Origin: UMGS1484 sp045593325
Lineage (GTDB): Bacteria; Bacillota; Clostridia; Oscillospirales; Acutalibacteraceae
DNA length: 23,721 nt
NCBI GenBank assembly: GCA_045593325.1
Contig: JAZNWL010000042.1
Span: 1 to 23,721, forward strand
Direction: 5' to 3'
The position numbers and the translations under genes were made by a program. Under the pieces are notes generated by a model. The model had not been told where the DNA came from and made no database searches. It saw only the letters and a program-made list of their open reading frames with translations. Position 1 is the stretch's first letter. Every line of letters starts with the position of its first letter. Shown piece by piece: positions 7,705-16,743 of the stretch.

Positions 7705-8967
7705 TTACAGTGTTTCCACGGGAAATACAGAGATTTTTTCCACCGCGAATTTTAAGATCTCCAAAGCATCCTTTGCATTGATGCCATCTTTGCCATCCAC
7801 CTGGGCAGTGGTGCGTTGCAAAGCAGTAAATTCACCTTTTCCCACGGCAAACTTCAACACACCAAGGGCATCTTGTGCGTTCACCTTTCCATCGGTGTTT
7901 ACGTCGCCGTATACAATGGAATCGAACTTTTCAATTACTTCCTTGGCCTGCACCAACAAATCGTAATTTTCTACTGTTTTTTGTTCTTGTTCTCCCAAAG
8001 TGTTATACAGATTTTCCACCAAATCAATGGTTTTGGCATCCTTCTTGGTAATGGCTAAAGGCAAATTTTCAATCATCAAAACCGCCAAATCCCGTTTTGC
8101 TGTTTGCAACTTTTGAGCATTTTCAATTCTGCTTTTTTGCAGGTCGGTTAATTGCTCATAACGCTGAAAACATTCCACAATCGGGGTTTCCTGTTGCAAG
8201 GTTATCCCATCAGGCAACTTGGAAATTGCACAAATCAAATCTTCCACCGCATAGTCGGTTATGTTCAATTCTTGTACGGTTACCTGATACTGTACCAAAT
8301 TCTTTTGGCGGTGAAGAAAATCATCCCGCAAAGACAAGGTCAACGAAATACTTTCCCCTTCCCCGGGGAACTTCAACATGCGGAAATCGCAGGAAATAAA
8401 TTCTCCCTGTTGGATTCCAAAAGCACTTGCTACCGCTATTTGATTGTTGTTGAAATTGCCGGCAATTACACTGCTTTCGCCTTGTTTCAACCGTTCGCAA
8501 ACGTTATAATTTTCGGTTTCGATCCACTGCAATTCCTGAGGATCGTATTCCCAAACCAAATCCATAGACCCGATGGAAAGATCTTCTCCTTGCAATGCCA
8601 CCGTCACAGTTACCACATCATTGGTGCCTTCTCGGTTTTTTCCGCTAAGGGTAATGGCAACGTCTTTCTCCTGGGTAACCGTTTCTTCCTCCCACAACGG
8701 CGGGATGCCGGTGTTCCGAAGAATCAACATACCGTCCCTTGCCATGATCTTGCCGTCACCATTCATATCAGCAAGAGTCGCCTGTTCCGGGGTGGGCGTT
8801 TCAAGCCCAACCGCAAATTTTAAAACACTCAAGGCATCTTTGGCATCCAACTTTGCGTCGTAATTCACATCGCCCATCATGTCATCCCCTACTTCTTGTG
8901 CCAAACTGCAGGGGAACATAACCGTTATCAGCACAAAACTCAATAACAAAGCAATCATTTTTTTCAT
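7705..8967 (-). CDS. Secreted dockerin-cohesin-like-dockerin protein
   Basis: This is a 420-residue exported protein. The signal peptide is MKKMIALLLSFVLITVMF. A type I dockerin-like domain lies at about 30-88, with duplicated calcium loops DVNYDAKLDAKDA and DMNGDGKIMARDG. It is followed at about 105-245 by a beta-rich segment matching the cohesin pattern (SMDLVWEYDPQELQW, then a strand with IAVASAFG). Two helical repeats of about 55 residues follow, each with 'LP..IT' and 'Y..L...Q...' patterns. A second dockerin-like domain ends the protein (about 358-415: DVNTDGKVNAQDALGVLKFA and DGINAKDALEILKFA). The open frame begins with a GTG at 8976 that overlaps the ribosome site GGAG, so the ATG at 8967 is the start. 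Dockerin and cohesin mediate calcium-dependent assembly of extracellular complexes. No catalytic domain is visible, so a structural or adaptor role is inferred. Confidence 0.8.
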   Translation of the reverse strand: MKKMIALLLSFVLITVMFPCSLAQEVGDDMMGDVNYDAKLDAKDALSVLKFAVGLETPTPEQATLADMNGDGKIMARDGMLILRNTGIPPLWEEETVTQEKDVAITLSGKNREGTNDVVTVTVALQGEDLSIGSMDLVWEYDPQELQWIETENYNVCERLKQGESSVIAGNFNNNQIAVASAFGIQQGEFISCDFRMLKFPGEGESISLTLSLRDDFLHRQKNLVQYQVTVQELNITDYAVEDLICAISKLPDGITLQQETPIVECFQRYEQLTDLQKSRIENAQKLQTAKRDLAVLMIENLPLAITKKDAKTIDLVENLYNTLGEQEQKTVENYDLLVQAKEVIEKFDSIVYGDVNTDGKVNAQDALGVLKFAVGKGEFTALQRTTAQVDGKDGINAKDALEILKFAVEKISVFPVETL

Positions 8968-9110
8968 AGCAGTCACTCCTTTGAAAGGGTATCAATCTCC
9001 TGAAGGGGTTCATTTCTTAAACACACAAACCTGCTATTTATCTCACCAAAAAATGAAATTTTTTTAAAATTTTTCAAACAGCAACCTAAAATCAATGACA
9101 TATCTCATAA

Positions 9111-9151
9111 AAAATCCGCCTTCCCCGACAAATCAGGGAAAGCGGAATTTT
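9111..9151 (-). terminator. Rho-independent terminator after mtlD
   Basis: An imperfect stem pairs AAAATCCGCCTTCCC with GGGAAAGCGGAATTTT around a short loop. On the minus strand it ends in a T-rich tract (GGATTTTTTATGAG). It starts 7 bases after the mtlD stop codon. The rest of the gap up to 8967 is AT-rich, and no convincing promoter for the dockerin protein was recognised in it. Confidence 0.75.
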
Positions 9152-9158
9152 GTGAAGT

Positions 9159-10328
9159 TTATCTTACCTGAGCAAGAAGTTCTTCCACGGTTGCGCCATC
9201 TTTAATGAGTTTATCATAAGCCAGAATGGTTTTACCGGCGTCACTATCGGCATCGATCTTGCAGATTTCTGCCAGAATTTCGGTGGCGGGTTTTTTCGAC
9301 ACTTCGTCATGAGCAAAGTTCATGGCGGCAGCGGCGGCAAGGCAGATGTAGTTAGGAGTAATGCCTTGTTCCACGCACATATTGAGAGCGCCCACGATAC
9401 GGTCGTTGGGGTTCAACTTGCGGTTCAGGTCGTTACCAACCCGTTTTACGGTGTCACCCAACTGACGGTTGCCGAAGCGGTTGAGAAGATCCAGCACGTG
9501 GTCGTTAATTTCAATGTAGGGTACGTTATGTTTGGCAGCCAAAGCGATGCCCGATTGTTGCATGGCACGTTGCACCAACAGTTCTACGTGGGGATTTTCA
9601 ATGGCTTGCCAGATGTAGTCCACACCCATGATGGCGCCAAGATAAGCGGTGAAAGCATGGCCCATATTGTGGATGAACAATTTCCGTTCAATGTAGAATT
9701 CAAAAGGAGTAAAGGGCACCATATTTTTGATGGCGGGAATTTCTCCTTTGAAAGCGGCTTTGTCTACGGGCAAAATGCCGAAACTTTCCACGCAAACACG
9801 CAGGGGGTTATCCCCTTTCATTTCGTCGGTTTGCACGGGAACCATTCTGCCGATAGAGGCTTCTACGAAACCAACTTTTTCGTCCAGAAGTTTCTTTTCT
9901 TCGTCGTTCATGAGTTTGGCGATTTCGCCTTTCAAATATGCGTCAGCCCCGATGAGGTTTTCGCAAATGATGATGTTCAGGGGTGCTTTGTCGGGATCTT
10001 CCCAACGTTTTTTAAGGCCGTTGGCGATGTTGCCAATGATGAATTTCAGCACGTTTACCCCAATGGCGGTGGCCATTACGTCGGCTTCGGCAATGGCGGT
10101 GGCAATGGCATCGGGGTCTTTCCCGTCGATACAGGCAACGTTGGTTACCATGGTTTCTTCGTAGGTATCTTTATACAAAATACGAACGGGATATTGATTT
10201 TGGGTGTTGAGTTGTTCAATGACCTGGGGGGCAACGTCGATAAAATCCACGTGATAGCCCGATTGAGATAACAGTTGACCGATAAAACCGCGACCGATGT
10301 TACCGGCACCGTACATAACTGCTTTCAT
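9159..10328 (-). CDS. mtlD: Mannitol-1-phosphate 5-dehydrogenase
   Basis: This enzyme interconverts mannitol 1-phosphate and fructose 6-phosphate with NAD(H). The 389-residue product matches the usual length of about 380-390. It starts with the Rossmann NAD-binding motif MYGAGNIGRGFIGQLL. In the C-terminal half it has the conserved K-x4-N-x2-H signature of long-chain polyol dehydrogenases in ERKLFIHNMGHAFTAY. The start ATG follows AAGGAAG at 7 bases. No mannitol PTS gene (mtlA/mtlF) or mtlR lies beside it. Instead it sits 37 bases behind lplA at the end of the dehydrogenase locus. It may serve redox balancing by forming mannitol from fructose 6-phosphate, or the PTS may be elsewhere; this is inference. 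Confidence 0.93.
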   Translation of the reverse strand: MKAVMYGAGNIGRGFIGQLLSQSGYHVDFIDVAPQVIEQLNTQNQYPVRILYKDTYEETMVTNVACIDGKDPDAIATAIAEADVMATAIGVNVLKFIIGNIANGLKKRWEDPDKAPLNIIICENLIGADAYLKGEIAKLMNDEEKKLLDEKVGFVEASIGRMVPVQTDEMKGDNPLRVCVESFGILPVDKAAFKGEIPAIKNMVPFTPFEFYIERKLFIHNMGHAFTAYLGAIMGVDYIWQAIENPHVELLVQRAMQQSGIALAAKHNVPYIEINDHVLDLLNRFGNRQLGDTVKRVGNDLNRKLNPNDRIVGALNMCVEQGITPNYICLAAAAAMNFAHDEVSKKPATEILAEICKIDADSDAGKTILAYDKLIKDGATVEELLAQVR

Positions 10329-10365
10329 AGGAAAACTTCCTTTCTTTTCAACGTAGTTAAAATGG

Positions 10366-11343
10366 TTAAAACATTGCGGTAAGCATTTCGTCCACCGAAA
10401 TGCCTGCCATATATTCCGTTAGATTTGCTTGTTGCAAGGCGTCCCGCACCCGTTGTTCCTCATAAGGGGTGCCTGCCAATTTTTGTTCCAATTCTTCCAT
10501 GTCCCGCACTCCGAAAAAGTCCCCCTTCAAGGAAATTTCGGCAATTTTGTCTTCCTTTATGTTCATGCAAACCGTGACAATGCCTGCGGGAAAACGGGTA
10601 TCTTTTTGGAAAGAATACGCTTTCCCGAACCCGTAATTCCATTCATAAGTCTGGTATTTTTCTTCCTGTAATTTTTGAATGGCTTGGGTGTCCTCTGCCG
10701 TTACTTCATAAAGGGAATTCCCTTCCACCGCCAAAAAGCGGTTTTTCAGAAGTTCGGTAAATTCTTCCACCCTACAGGGAGAAGGCAGATGGGTTTGAAT
10801 GTTGGTCACCCGACTGCGCACCGAGTCAATGCCTTTGGACTGAATTTTTAAAGGGTTTACGTTAAGGGCTTGGGTAAGATGTTCCACGTTGGCGGAAAAC
10901 AGCAAACACCCATGGTGCATCAGTCTGCCGTGCCACATGGTCTGGGCTTGCCCACAGAACTTTTTGTCCCCGATCAACAGGTCGTTTCGTCCGCTTAAGG
11001 TGGCGGTGACCCCCAGTTCCTGCAAGGTTTCTATCACAGGAGTGGCAAACACCGAATAGTTTCCGAAATGATGTTCCACACCCCGTTGAATGACGGTGTA
11101 ATTCAGGTTACCCAAATCGTGGAACACCGTTCCCCCGCCGGTTAGGCGACGAACCACGGGGATATGATGGGCGGTTACGTATTCGTAGTTAATTTCCTTA
11201 CGGGTGTTTTGGTTGCGACCCACCACAATGCAGGGTTCATTCCGCCACAAAAGGAAAAATTCTTCTTCCCTTTGTTTTAAAAAATATTCTTCCGCCGCCA
11301 AATTGAAATAAGGGTTATGGGAAGAAAGCATTACAACAAGCAT
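10366..11343 (-). CDS. lplA: Lipoate--protein ligase
   Basis: LplA activates free lipoate with ATP to lipoyl-AMP and transfers it to a lysine of lipoyl domains. The 325-residue product has the N-terminal motif NPYFNLAAEEYF, the lipoate-binding loop RRLTGGGTVFHD at about 65-76 and the catalytic lysine in GDKKFCGQA (about Lys 128). An accessory C-terminal domain fills the last 75 or so residues, as in standard two-domain LplA. Its target in this window is most likely the E2 lipoyl domain encoded at 15327-16679. The ribosome site AAAGGA lies in the tail of the hairpin at 11361-11393. mtlD follows after 37 bases. Confidence 0.93.
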   Translation of the reverse strand: MLVVMLSSHNPYFNLAAEEYFLKQREEEFFLLWRNEPCIVVGRNQNTRKEINYEYVTAHHIPVVRRLTGGGTVFHDLGNLNYTVIQRGVEHHFGNYSVFATPVIETLQELGVTATLSGRNDLLIGDKKFCGQAQTMWHGRLMHHGCLLFSANVEHLTQALNVNPLKIQSKGIDSVRSRVTNIQTHLPSPCRVEEFTELLKNRFLAVEGNSLYEVTAEDTQAIQKLQEEKYQTYEWNYGFGKAYSFQKDTRFPAGIVTVCMNIKEDKIAEISLKGDFFGVRDMEELEQKLAGTPYEEQRVRDALQQANLTEYMAGISVDEMLTAMF

Positions 11344-11360
11344 ATTGACAATCCTTTGAA

Positions 11361-11393
11361 AAAGGGGCTGTTTCTACGGGAAACAGCCCCTTT
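11361..11393 (-). terminator. Terminator-like hairpin between E1 and lplA
   Basis: A perfect 14-base stem (AAAGGGGCTGTTTC with GAAACAGCCCCTTT) has a 5-base loop and is followed on the minus strand by TTTTTC when the stem's last bases are included. It lies 31 bases after the E1 stop and immediately before the lplA ribosome site. It would end or attenuate the dehydrogenase transcript. No separate lplA promoter is evident in the gap, so partial read-through into lplA-mtlD is likely. Confidence 0.75.
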
Positions 11394-11423
11394 GCGTTAT
11401 TTAATCAAGCACAAAGACTAAGA

Positions 11424-13892
11424 TTAAACACCTTTCTTGGCTTTCCGCAACAATTCTTCGTTGGTGTAGCTGTGTTTAGCAACATAGCCGGGAATGGGAA
11501 GAACTCTTTCGTGGATAGCGTCGATGATCCAGCTGGGTTGGGGATAGAATTGTTCGTTGTACTCAGCAGCAGGAGTGATCCAGTTTTGAGAACCAACCAC
11601 AACGGGAGGTGCATCCAGGTAATCGAATGCCAAATTGGTGATGTTTTGAGCCATGTCGTTGAGGATGTTACCACGGGTAACAGCGTCAGAAGCCAAAATG
11701 ATGCGGCCGGTCTTCTTAACAGACTCGATAACTTTGTCGTAGTTGAAAGGTACTACCGAACGGGCGTCGATAACTTCAGCAGTGATGCCGTATTCTTCCC
11801 GCAGGATCTTTTCAGCAGCCATAGCGGTGTACAAAGTAGCACCGATGGTGAGGATGGTAACGTCGTTCCCTTCGGTACGAACGGCAGGTTCACCAAAGGG
11901 AATTTCATAGTAACCTTCGGGTACACCTTCTTTAACGAATTCTTCACCCTTATCGTACAGTTGTTGGCTTTCGAAGAAGCAAACGGGGTCGGTGCCTTTC
12001 AAAGCGGTGTTCATAAGACCCTTAGCATCGTAAGGAGTTACGGGGTAAACAACTTTCAGGCCGGGGATGTGAGCGCACATGCCGGTCCAGTCTTGGGAGT
12101 GTTGAGCACCGTATTTGAAACCAACGGGTACACGAAGAACAACAGGCATTTGCAGAGCGCCTGCAGACATCCCTTGCCATTTAGCCATTTGGTTGAATAC
12201 TTCGTCACCGGAGCAAACGATAAAGTCAGCGTACATCAGTTCTGCGATTACGCGACCACCTGCCATTGCGTAGCCTACAGCGGAACCAACGATGGCGGAT
12301 TCAGCAATGGGAGAGTTGAACAAACGATGATAAGGCAGAGCTTCGGTGAGTCCACGATATACTGCGAAAGCACCGTTCCAGTCACGAACGTCTTCCCCGT
12401 AAGCAATCAAAGTGGGATCTTCATAGTATTTGTCCATAATGGCTTCAAACAAACCGTCACGAACAGAGTACAGTTTTGCTTTGGGATAGGGATTGCCGTT
12501 TTCGTCGAAAGCATACCGTTTGGAACGGGCAATTTTCTTAACGCGTTCGTTTTCTTCTTTGGGTTGACGAACTTCACATTCACGGTCGTCCATCTTGGCA
12601 ACTTCTTTGTTGGAGAACATGATGCCTTCGATGTGATCGGGATGTTCGCTGTAATCGGTGTAGGGAGAGATTTCCAAGTCGGAAGCCAATTCGAACATTC
12701 TTTGGTTACGGTCAACCACAGCAGCGCGAATTTCTTCGATTTCTTTCTTGGTAGCAACTTTAGCGTCAATGATTTGTTGGGGGAATACGGTCAGGGGATC
12801 CATTGCTGCCCATTCTTCCACTTCTTCCTTGGTACGATAGCTCATAGCGTCGGAGGTGGAGTGACCGGACAAACGATAAGTAACAACGTCTAACAAAACG
12901 GGGCCTTTGCCTTCTTCCAAGAGTTTTCTCTTGCGTTTGTAAGCGTCGATAACAGCCAAGGGATTCCAACCGTTGATGCGTTCAGCATTCATTTGGTTTT
13001 GAGCAATGCAGCCCAAACGAGCCAGATCGCCGTAAGCCATGGTTTCGCCTTTGGTTTGGCCACCCATGCCGTAGTGGTTGTTGTTGAAGTTGTAGATAAT
13101 GGGCAAACCGCCTTTGTAGCCGTCTTCCCACAGTTCGTTGTATTGGTCCATAGAGGCGAAGTTCATGGCTTCGTAAACAGGACCACGAGCAGCAGCACCG
13201 TCACCGGCGTTGGCAACTACGATACCGGGTTTTTTGTTGCATTTTTTATACAAAGCAACACCGGTAGCGATGGGGCCGGAACCACCAACGATAGCGTTGT
13301 TGGGGAAAATACCGAAGGGCAGGAAGAAGGCGTGCATGGAGCCGCCCAAACCGCGGGCAAAGCCGTTGTCTTTGGCGAACAATTCGCAGGTCAGACCATA
13401 GATAAAGAAGTCTTTGGCGATTTCTTTGGTGGTTTTGCCGGTGGTGTGTTTTTTGATGATTTCGTAGTTTTTACCGCCGTTGAAGTCTTCCATGATTTTG
13501 ATGAGTTCTTCGTCGCTGAGTTTAGCGATGGCAGAAAGACCTTTTGCGATAACTTCGTGGTGAGAACGGTGGGTACCGAAGATGAAGTCGTTGGCATCCA
13601 GGGTGAATGCTTGACCTACAGCGGTAGCTTCTTCACCGATGGCCAAGTGAGAGGGGCCGGGATAGGTGAATTTTTTGCCGTTGTATTCCCCTTGCAATTT
13701 GATGGATTGCAACATGGATTCGAATTCACGAATGGCAACCATGTCGGCATACATGCCCAGGAATTCTTCTTTGGTGTAGTTTTTCTTTTCGTCTTTGACG
13801 GTTTTGTCGTATTCGCAAACGGGAATATCTTCAAAGGTGATGGTCCGTTTTGCAAATTTTTCTTCGGGTTTTACGTAAATTGACTTAGGCAT
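11424..13892 (-). CDS. 2-oxoacid (pyruvate) dehydrogenase E1, fused alpha and beta chains
   Basis: This 822-residue protein carries both halves of the thiamine diphosphate-dependent E1 of a 2-oxoacid dehydrogenase complex. The alpha half (about 1-450) has the cofactor motif running from GDGAAARG at 230 to NFNNNHYG near 270. The GDG-to-NN spacing is about 10 residues longer than in most E1 alpha chains. The beta half (about 465-822) has the YGEDVRDWNGAF and NSPIAESAIVGSAVGYAMAG segments and a transketolase C-terminal domain (TILTIGATLYTAMAAEKIL, EVIDARSVVPFNYDKV). Fused E1 proteins are known in several anaerobes. The substrate, pyruvate or a branched-chain or acetoin-type 2-oxoacid, cannot be fixed from motifs. 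Pyruvate is favoured by the E2/E3/LplA context. The ATG at 13892 follows AAGGAG. Confidence 0.88.
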   Translation of the reverse strand: MPKSIYVKPEEKFAKRTITFEDIPVCEYDKTVKDEKKNYTKEEFLGMYADMVAIREFESMLQSIKLQGEYNGKKFTYPGPSHLAIGEEATAVGQAFTLDANDFIFGTHRSHHEVIAKGLSAIAKLSDEELIKIMEDFNGGKNYEIIKKHTTGKTTKEIAKDFFIYGLTCELFAKDNGFARGLGGSMHAFFLPFGIFPNNAIVGGSGPIATGVALYKKCNKKPGIVVANAGDGAAARGPVYEAMNFASMDQYNELWEDGYKGGLPIIYNFNNNHYGMGGQTKGETMAYGDLARLGCIAQNQMNAERINGWNPLAVIDAYKRKRKLLEEGKGPVLLDVVTYRLSGHSTSDAMSYRTKEEVEEWAAMDPLTVFPQQIIDAKVATKKEIEEIRAAVVDRNQRMFELASDLEISPYTDYSEHPDHIEGIMFSNKEVAKMDDRECEVRQPKEENERVKKIARSKRYAFDENGNPYPKAKLYSVRDGLFEAIMDKYYEDPTLIAYGEDVRDWNGAFAVYRGLTEALPYHRLFNSPIAESAIVGSAVGYAMAGGRVIAELMYADFIVCSGDEVFNQMAKWQGMSAGALQMPVVLRVPVGFKYGAQHSQDWTGMCAHIPGLKVVYPVTPYDAKGLMNTALKGTDPVCFFESQQLYDKGEEFVKEGVPEGYYEIPFGEPAVRTEGNDVTILTIGATLYTAMAAEKILREEYGITAEVIDARSVVPFNYDKVIESVKKTGRIILASDAVTRGNILNDMAQNITNLAFDYLDAPPVVVGSQNWITPAAEYNEQFYPQPSWIIDAIHERVLPIPGYVAKHSYTNEELLRKAKKGV

Positions 13893-13938
13893 TTGAAAAC
13901 AACTCCTTTTTATTTTTAAAACGCAAGGTTTATTTCAC

Positions 13939-15309
13939 TTATTTCACTTCAAAGAGAGCTTCCCGAACCACTTCGCAAACGGTGGGATGGGGGAATACGA
14001 TTTCTTTCAAGTTGTCAATGGTGGCTTCGGTTTCAATCATCATGGCGGCGCCGTAGATGATTTCAGCCGCATAGTTGGCGATCATGTGAACGCCCAATAC
14101 ACGATGGTATTTTTTGTCAACAATGACTTTTACGATACCGTCTCCGCCGGGATTTTCGGCAATATAACGGCCGGATTGCATCATGGACATTTTTACCACT
14201 TCCACATCCAAGCCTTTGGCTTTGGCGGATTCTTCGGTTTCACCCACACAGCCAACTTCGGGATTGGTGTAGATCACGCTGGGAATGGCATCGTAACGCA
14301 TACGGTCCCGTTTGCCCAGAATGTTGTTCACAGCCACTTCCCCTTCACGGTAAGCGGTGTGAGCCAACATGATCTTTCCGTTTACGTCCCCTGCGGCATA
14401 AAGACCTGCCACGTTGGTTTTCATGAATTCGTCGGTTTTAATGGCACCGCGATCCAGTTCCACGTTCAAGGTTTCCAAACCGTAGCCGGTGGTAACGGCA
14501 CGACGACCGATGGCGCAAAGCACTTTATCGGCTTCCACGGATTTTACTTCGCCGTTTTCTTCGAAGGTTACTTTGCCGTTACCCACTTCGGTAACTTTGC
14601 AACCCAGTTTAAATTCGATGCCTTTTTTGATGTAGTTGTTCATCAAAATGTTGGAAATTTCACGGTCGGTAGGACCGGCGATCTTATCCATCATTTCCAC
14701 AACAGTTACCTTACTGCCAACAGAGTTATAGTAGGAAGCCATTTCCATACCGATAACACCGCCGCCGATAACCACCAATTTTTCGGGGATCGCATCCAGA
14801 TCCAGCACTTCGCGGTTGGTCATAACGAAACCGTCAGCCAGGCCTTCGCGAAGACCGGGAATGGGAGGAACAACAGCTTCGGAACCGGCACAAATGAGCA
14901 TTTGTTTCCCGCAGTACACTTCGCCGTTTGCTTCTACTTTAAAGCCGTCAGCATCTCTGCCTTGAATGGTGCCCAAAGCGGGAACCACTTTAACACCGGC
15001 TTTTTTCATTTTGGCGCCAATACCGGAAACCAGCATTTTCACCACGCCGTTTTTGCGTTCTACCACTTTCTTTTGGTCGATGGTGGCGCCTGCGCAAGCA
15101 ACGCCGTAAACGTCGCTATGGTTGCAGTAGTCGAACACTTTGGCGGAATAGAGCAAGGATTTGGAAGGAATACAACCTTCGTTCAGGCAAACGCCGCCCA
15201 ATGCTCTTTTTTCGATCAACAAGGTTTTTAAGCCGCCGTGAGCAGCGCGTTCTGCGGCATTGTAACCGCCGGGGCCGCCGCCCAATACGATTAAATCAAA
15301 AATTTCCAT
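13939..15309 (-). CDS. lpdA: Dihydrolipoyl dehydrogenase (E3)
   Basis: E3 reoxidises the dihydrolipoyl group of E2 and passes electrons through FAD to NAD+. The 456-residue product has the FAD-binding GGGPGG at 10-15 and the redox-active disulfide C41LNEGC46 in GGVCLNEGCIPSK. The NAD-binding motif VVIGGGVIGMEMASYY and the FAD contact LYAAGDVNGKIMLAHTAYREG are present. The C-terminal catalytic His-Glu pair is in FPHPTVCEVVREAL. All catalytic residues are present. A strong ribosome site (GGGGAGG) precedes the ATG. It lies 17 bases after E2 and 46 bases before E1. Confidence 0.96.
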   Translation of the reverse strand: MEIFDLIVLGGGPGGYNAAERAAHGGLKTLLIEKRALGGVCLNEGCIPSKSLLYSAKVFDYCNHSDVYGVACAGATIDQKKVVERKNGVVKMLVSGIGAKMKKAGVKVVPALGTIQGRDADGFKVEANGEVYCGKQMLICAGSEAVVPPIPGLREGLADGFVMTNREVLDLDAIPEKLVVIGGGVIGMEMASYYNSVGSKVTVVEMMDKIAGPTDREISNILMNNYIKKGIEFKLGCKVTEVGNGKVTFEENGEVKSVEADKVLCAIGRRAVTTGYGLETLNVELDRGAIKTDEFMKTNVAGLYAAGDVNGKIMLAHTAYREGEVAVNNILGKRDRMRYDAIPSVIYTNPEVGCVGETEESAKAKGLDVEVVKMSMMQSGRYIAENPGGDGIVKVIVDKKYHRVLGVHMIANYAAEIIYGAAMMIETEATIDNLKEIVFPHPTVCEVVREALFEVK

Positions 15310-15326
15310 TGTTTCGTCCTCCCCTA

Positions 15327-16679
15327 TTATTTGCTAAGCAAAATGGAGAAATTCTCCAGAGCGTTTTTCAGGTCAACCAGGAAGCGGGAAGCGGGAGCAC
15401 CGTCCACAGCGCGATGGTCGTAAGTAAGAGAAAGGCTCATAGCGGGATAAGTTTTGATTTCCCCTGCTACTTCACGCACACGGGTGGTGATGGTACCAAC
15501 ACCAAGGATCGCCACTTGGGGAGTGTTGATAACAGGAGTAAAGCTTTCAATACCGAAAGAACCAAGGTTAGAAATGGTGAAGCTGGCACCTTGCAACATA
15601 TCGGGAGTAGCGGCACCGTCTTGGCAGGTTTTTGCCAATTTCTTGGCTTCGGCAGAAATTTCGTTGAGAGATTTCAGGTTAGCACCGTGCAAGGTGGGAA
15701 CCAACAAGCCTTTGGGAGTGTCCACAGCGATCCCCAGGTTTACGTTGGTGAAGTAACGCATGGTGTCACCGTTTACCAGGTGAGCGTTCAGATCACGATG
15801 GGCTTCGTTTTTCAGTACACGGGAAACAGCATACAACATAATGTCGTTCAAAGTGATGTTGTTCAGACCCATAGCTTCGGCGTTGTTTTTCACCTTCTTA
15901 CGGAATGCCATGATTTCGGTGGCATCGAAAGAAACGGTGTGGGTAAGTTGAGCGGCAGTAGCCAAAGAGTTGACCATTTGTTTGGCAATGGTTTTCCGAA
16001 TGGTGGGCATTTTTTCGTCCACGTATTCGGGAGCGTCCACAGCGGCAACTGCGGCGGCAGCGGGAGCGGCGGCAGAGCCGATATCGCCCACCGAGAATTT
16101 ACCGCCAATGCCGGTACCTGCGGCACCGTCGAAAGCGCCCATGGCGGCAGGCGTGCTGGTGGGGCCGTTTTCAATCAAAGTACGGATATCCCGTTCGATG
16201 ATCCGACCGTCAGGGCCGGTGGCACCTGCAAAACGGGGGTCAACCCCTGCTTTGGCGGCCAAGGCTTTGGCACGGGGAGAAACTTTTACAAAGTCCCCTG
16301 CGGCTACGGGAGCAGCGGCGGCTACGGGAGCAGCAGCAGCGGGGGCTGCGGCAGGAGCGGCCGCGGCAGGAGCAGGAGCAGCTTCAGCGGCAGGAGCAGG
16401 AGCGGCAGCATCTGCGGGAGCAAATTCTGCGGTGCTTTCCCCTTCGTTCCCAATTACACATACATTGGTCATAACCTTAACGTCGTCATCTTCGTTGAAA
16501 AATTGTTCCAGCATAATGCCGTCAACGGGAGATTCTTCGTCAAGAGTGGATTTGTCGGTTTCGTAAGTGAAAAGGATATCGCCTTTTTTAACAGCGTCCC
16601 CTTTCTTTTTGTGCCAAGTGACGAGAATACAGCTTTCAACAGTAATCCCAACATTAGGCATCATTACGGGTGTTGCCAT
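15327..16679 (-). CDS. Dihydrolipoyl acyltransferase (E2)
   Basis: E2 is the core of the complex, carrying the acyl group on a lipoyl arm and transferring it to CoA. The 450-residue product has one lipoyl domain (about 3-77), whose modified lysine is Lys 43 in YETDKSTLDEES. A linker very rich in Ala and Pro follows (about 85-135). The peripheral E3/E1-binding domain has the pattern VSPRAKALAAKAGVDPRF. The chloramphenicol-acetyltransferase-like catalytic domain ends with the active-site motif DHRAVDG. The open frame begins with TTG at 16685, only 2 bases from GGAGG, so the ATG at 16679 (8 bases from GGAGG) is the start. Most likely acetyltransferase, given pyruvate as substrate. Confidence 0.92.
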   Translation of the reverse strand: MATPVMMPNVGITVESCILVTWHKKKGDAVKKGDILFTYETDKSTLDEESPVDGIMLEQFFNEDDDVKVMTNVCVIGNEGESTAEFAPADAAAPAPAAEAAPAPAAAAPAAAPAAAAPVAAAAPVAAGDFVKVSPRAKALAAKAGVDPRFAGATGPDGRIIERDIRTLIENGPTSTPAAMGAFDGAAGTGIGGKFSVGDIGSAAAPAAAAVAAVDAPEYVDEKMPTIRKTIAKQMVNSLATAAQLTHTVSFDATEIMAFRKKVKNNAEAMGLNNITLNDIMLYAVSRVLKNEAHRDLNAHLVNGDTMRYFTNVNLGIAVDTPKGLLVPTLHGANLKSLNEISAEAKKLAKTCQDGAATPDMLQGASFTISNLGSFGIESFTPVINTPQVAILGVGTITTRVREVAGEIKTYPAMSLSLTYDHRAVDGAPASRFLVDLKNALENFSILLSK

Positions 16680-16708
16680 AATCAATTCCTCCTTAAAAAA
16701 TTGAATGA

Positions 16709-16742
16709 ATTATAAAATTAAATAAATATTGTAAACAATATT
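16709..16742 (-). promoter_or_regulatory. Possible promoter with palindromic operator before E2
   Basis: A perfect inverted repeat AATATTGT-AA-ACAATATT (16725-16742) begins 2 bases after the regulator's stop codon. On the minus strand it contains TTGTTT (16738-16733), which with TATAAT (16714-16709) makes a promoter with an 18-base spacer. A repressor bound to the palindrome would cover the -35 box. The protein that binds cannot be told. The DeoR-type regulator next door is a candidate, and the palindrome only loosely resembles a Rex site. Confidence 0.45.
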
Positions 16743-16743
16743 A

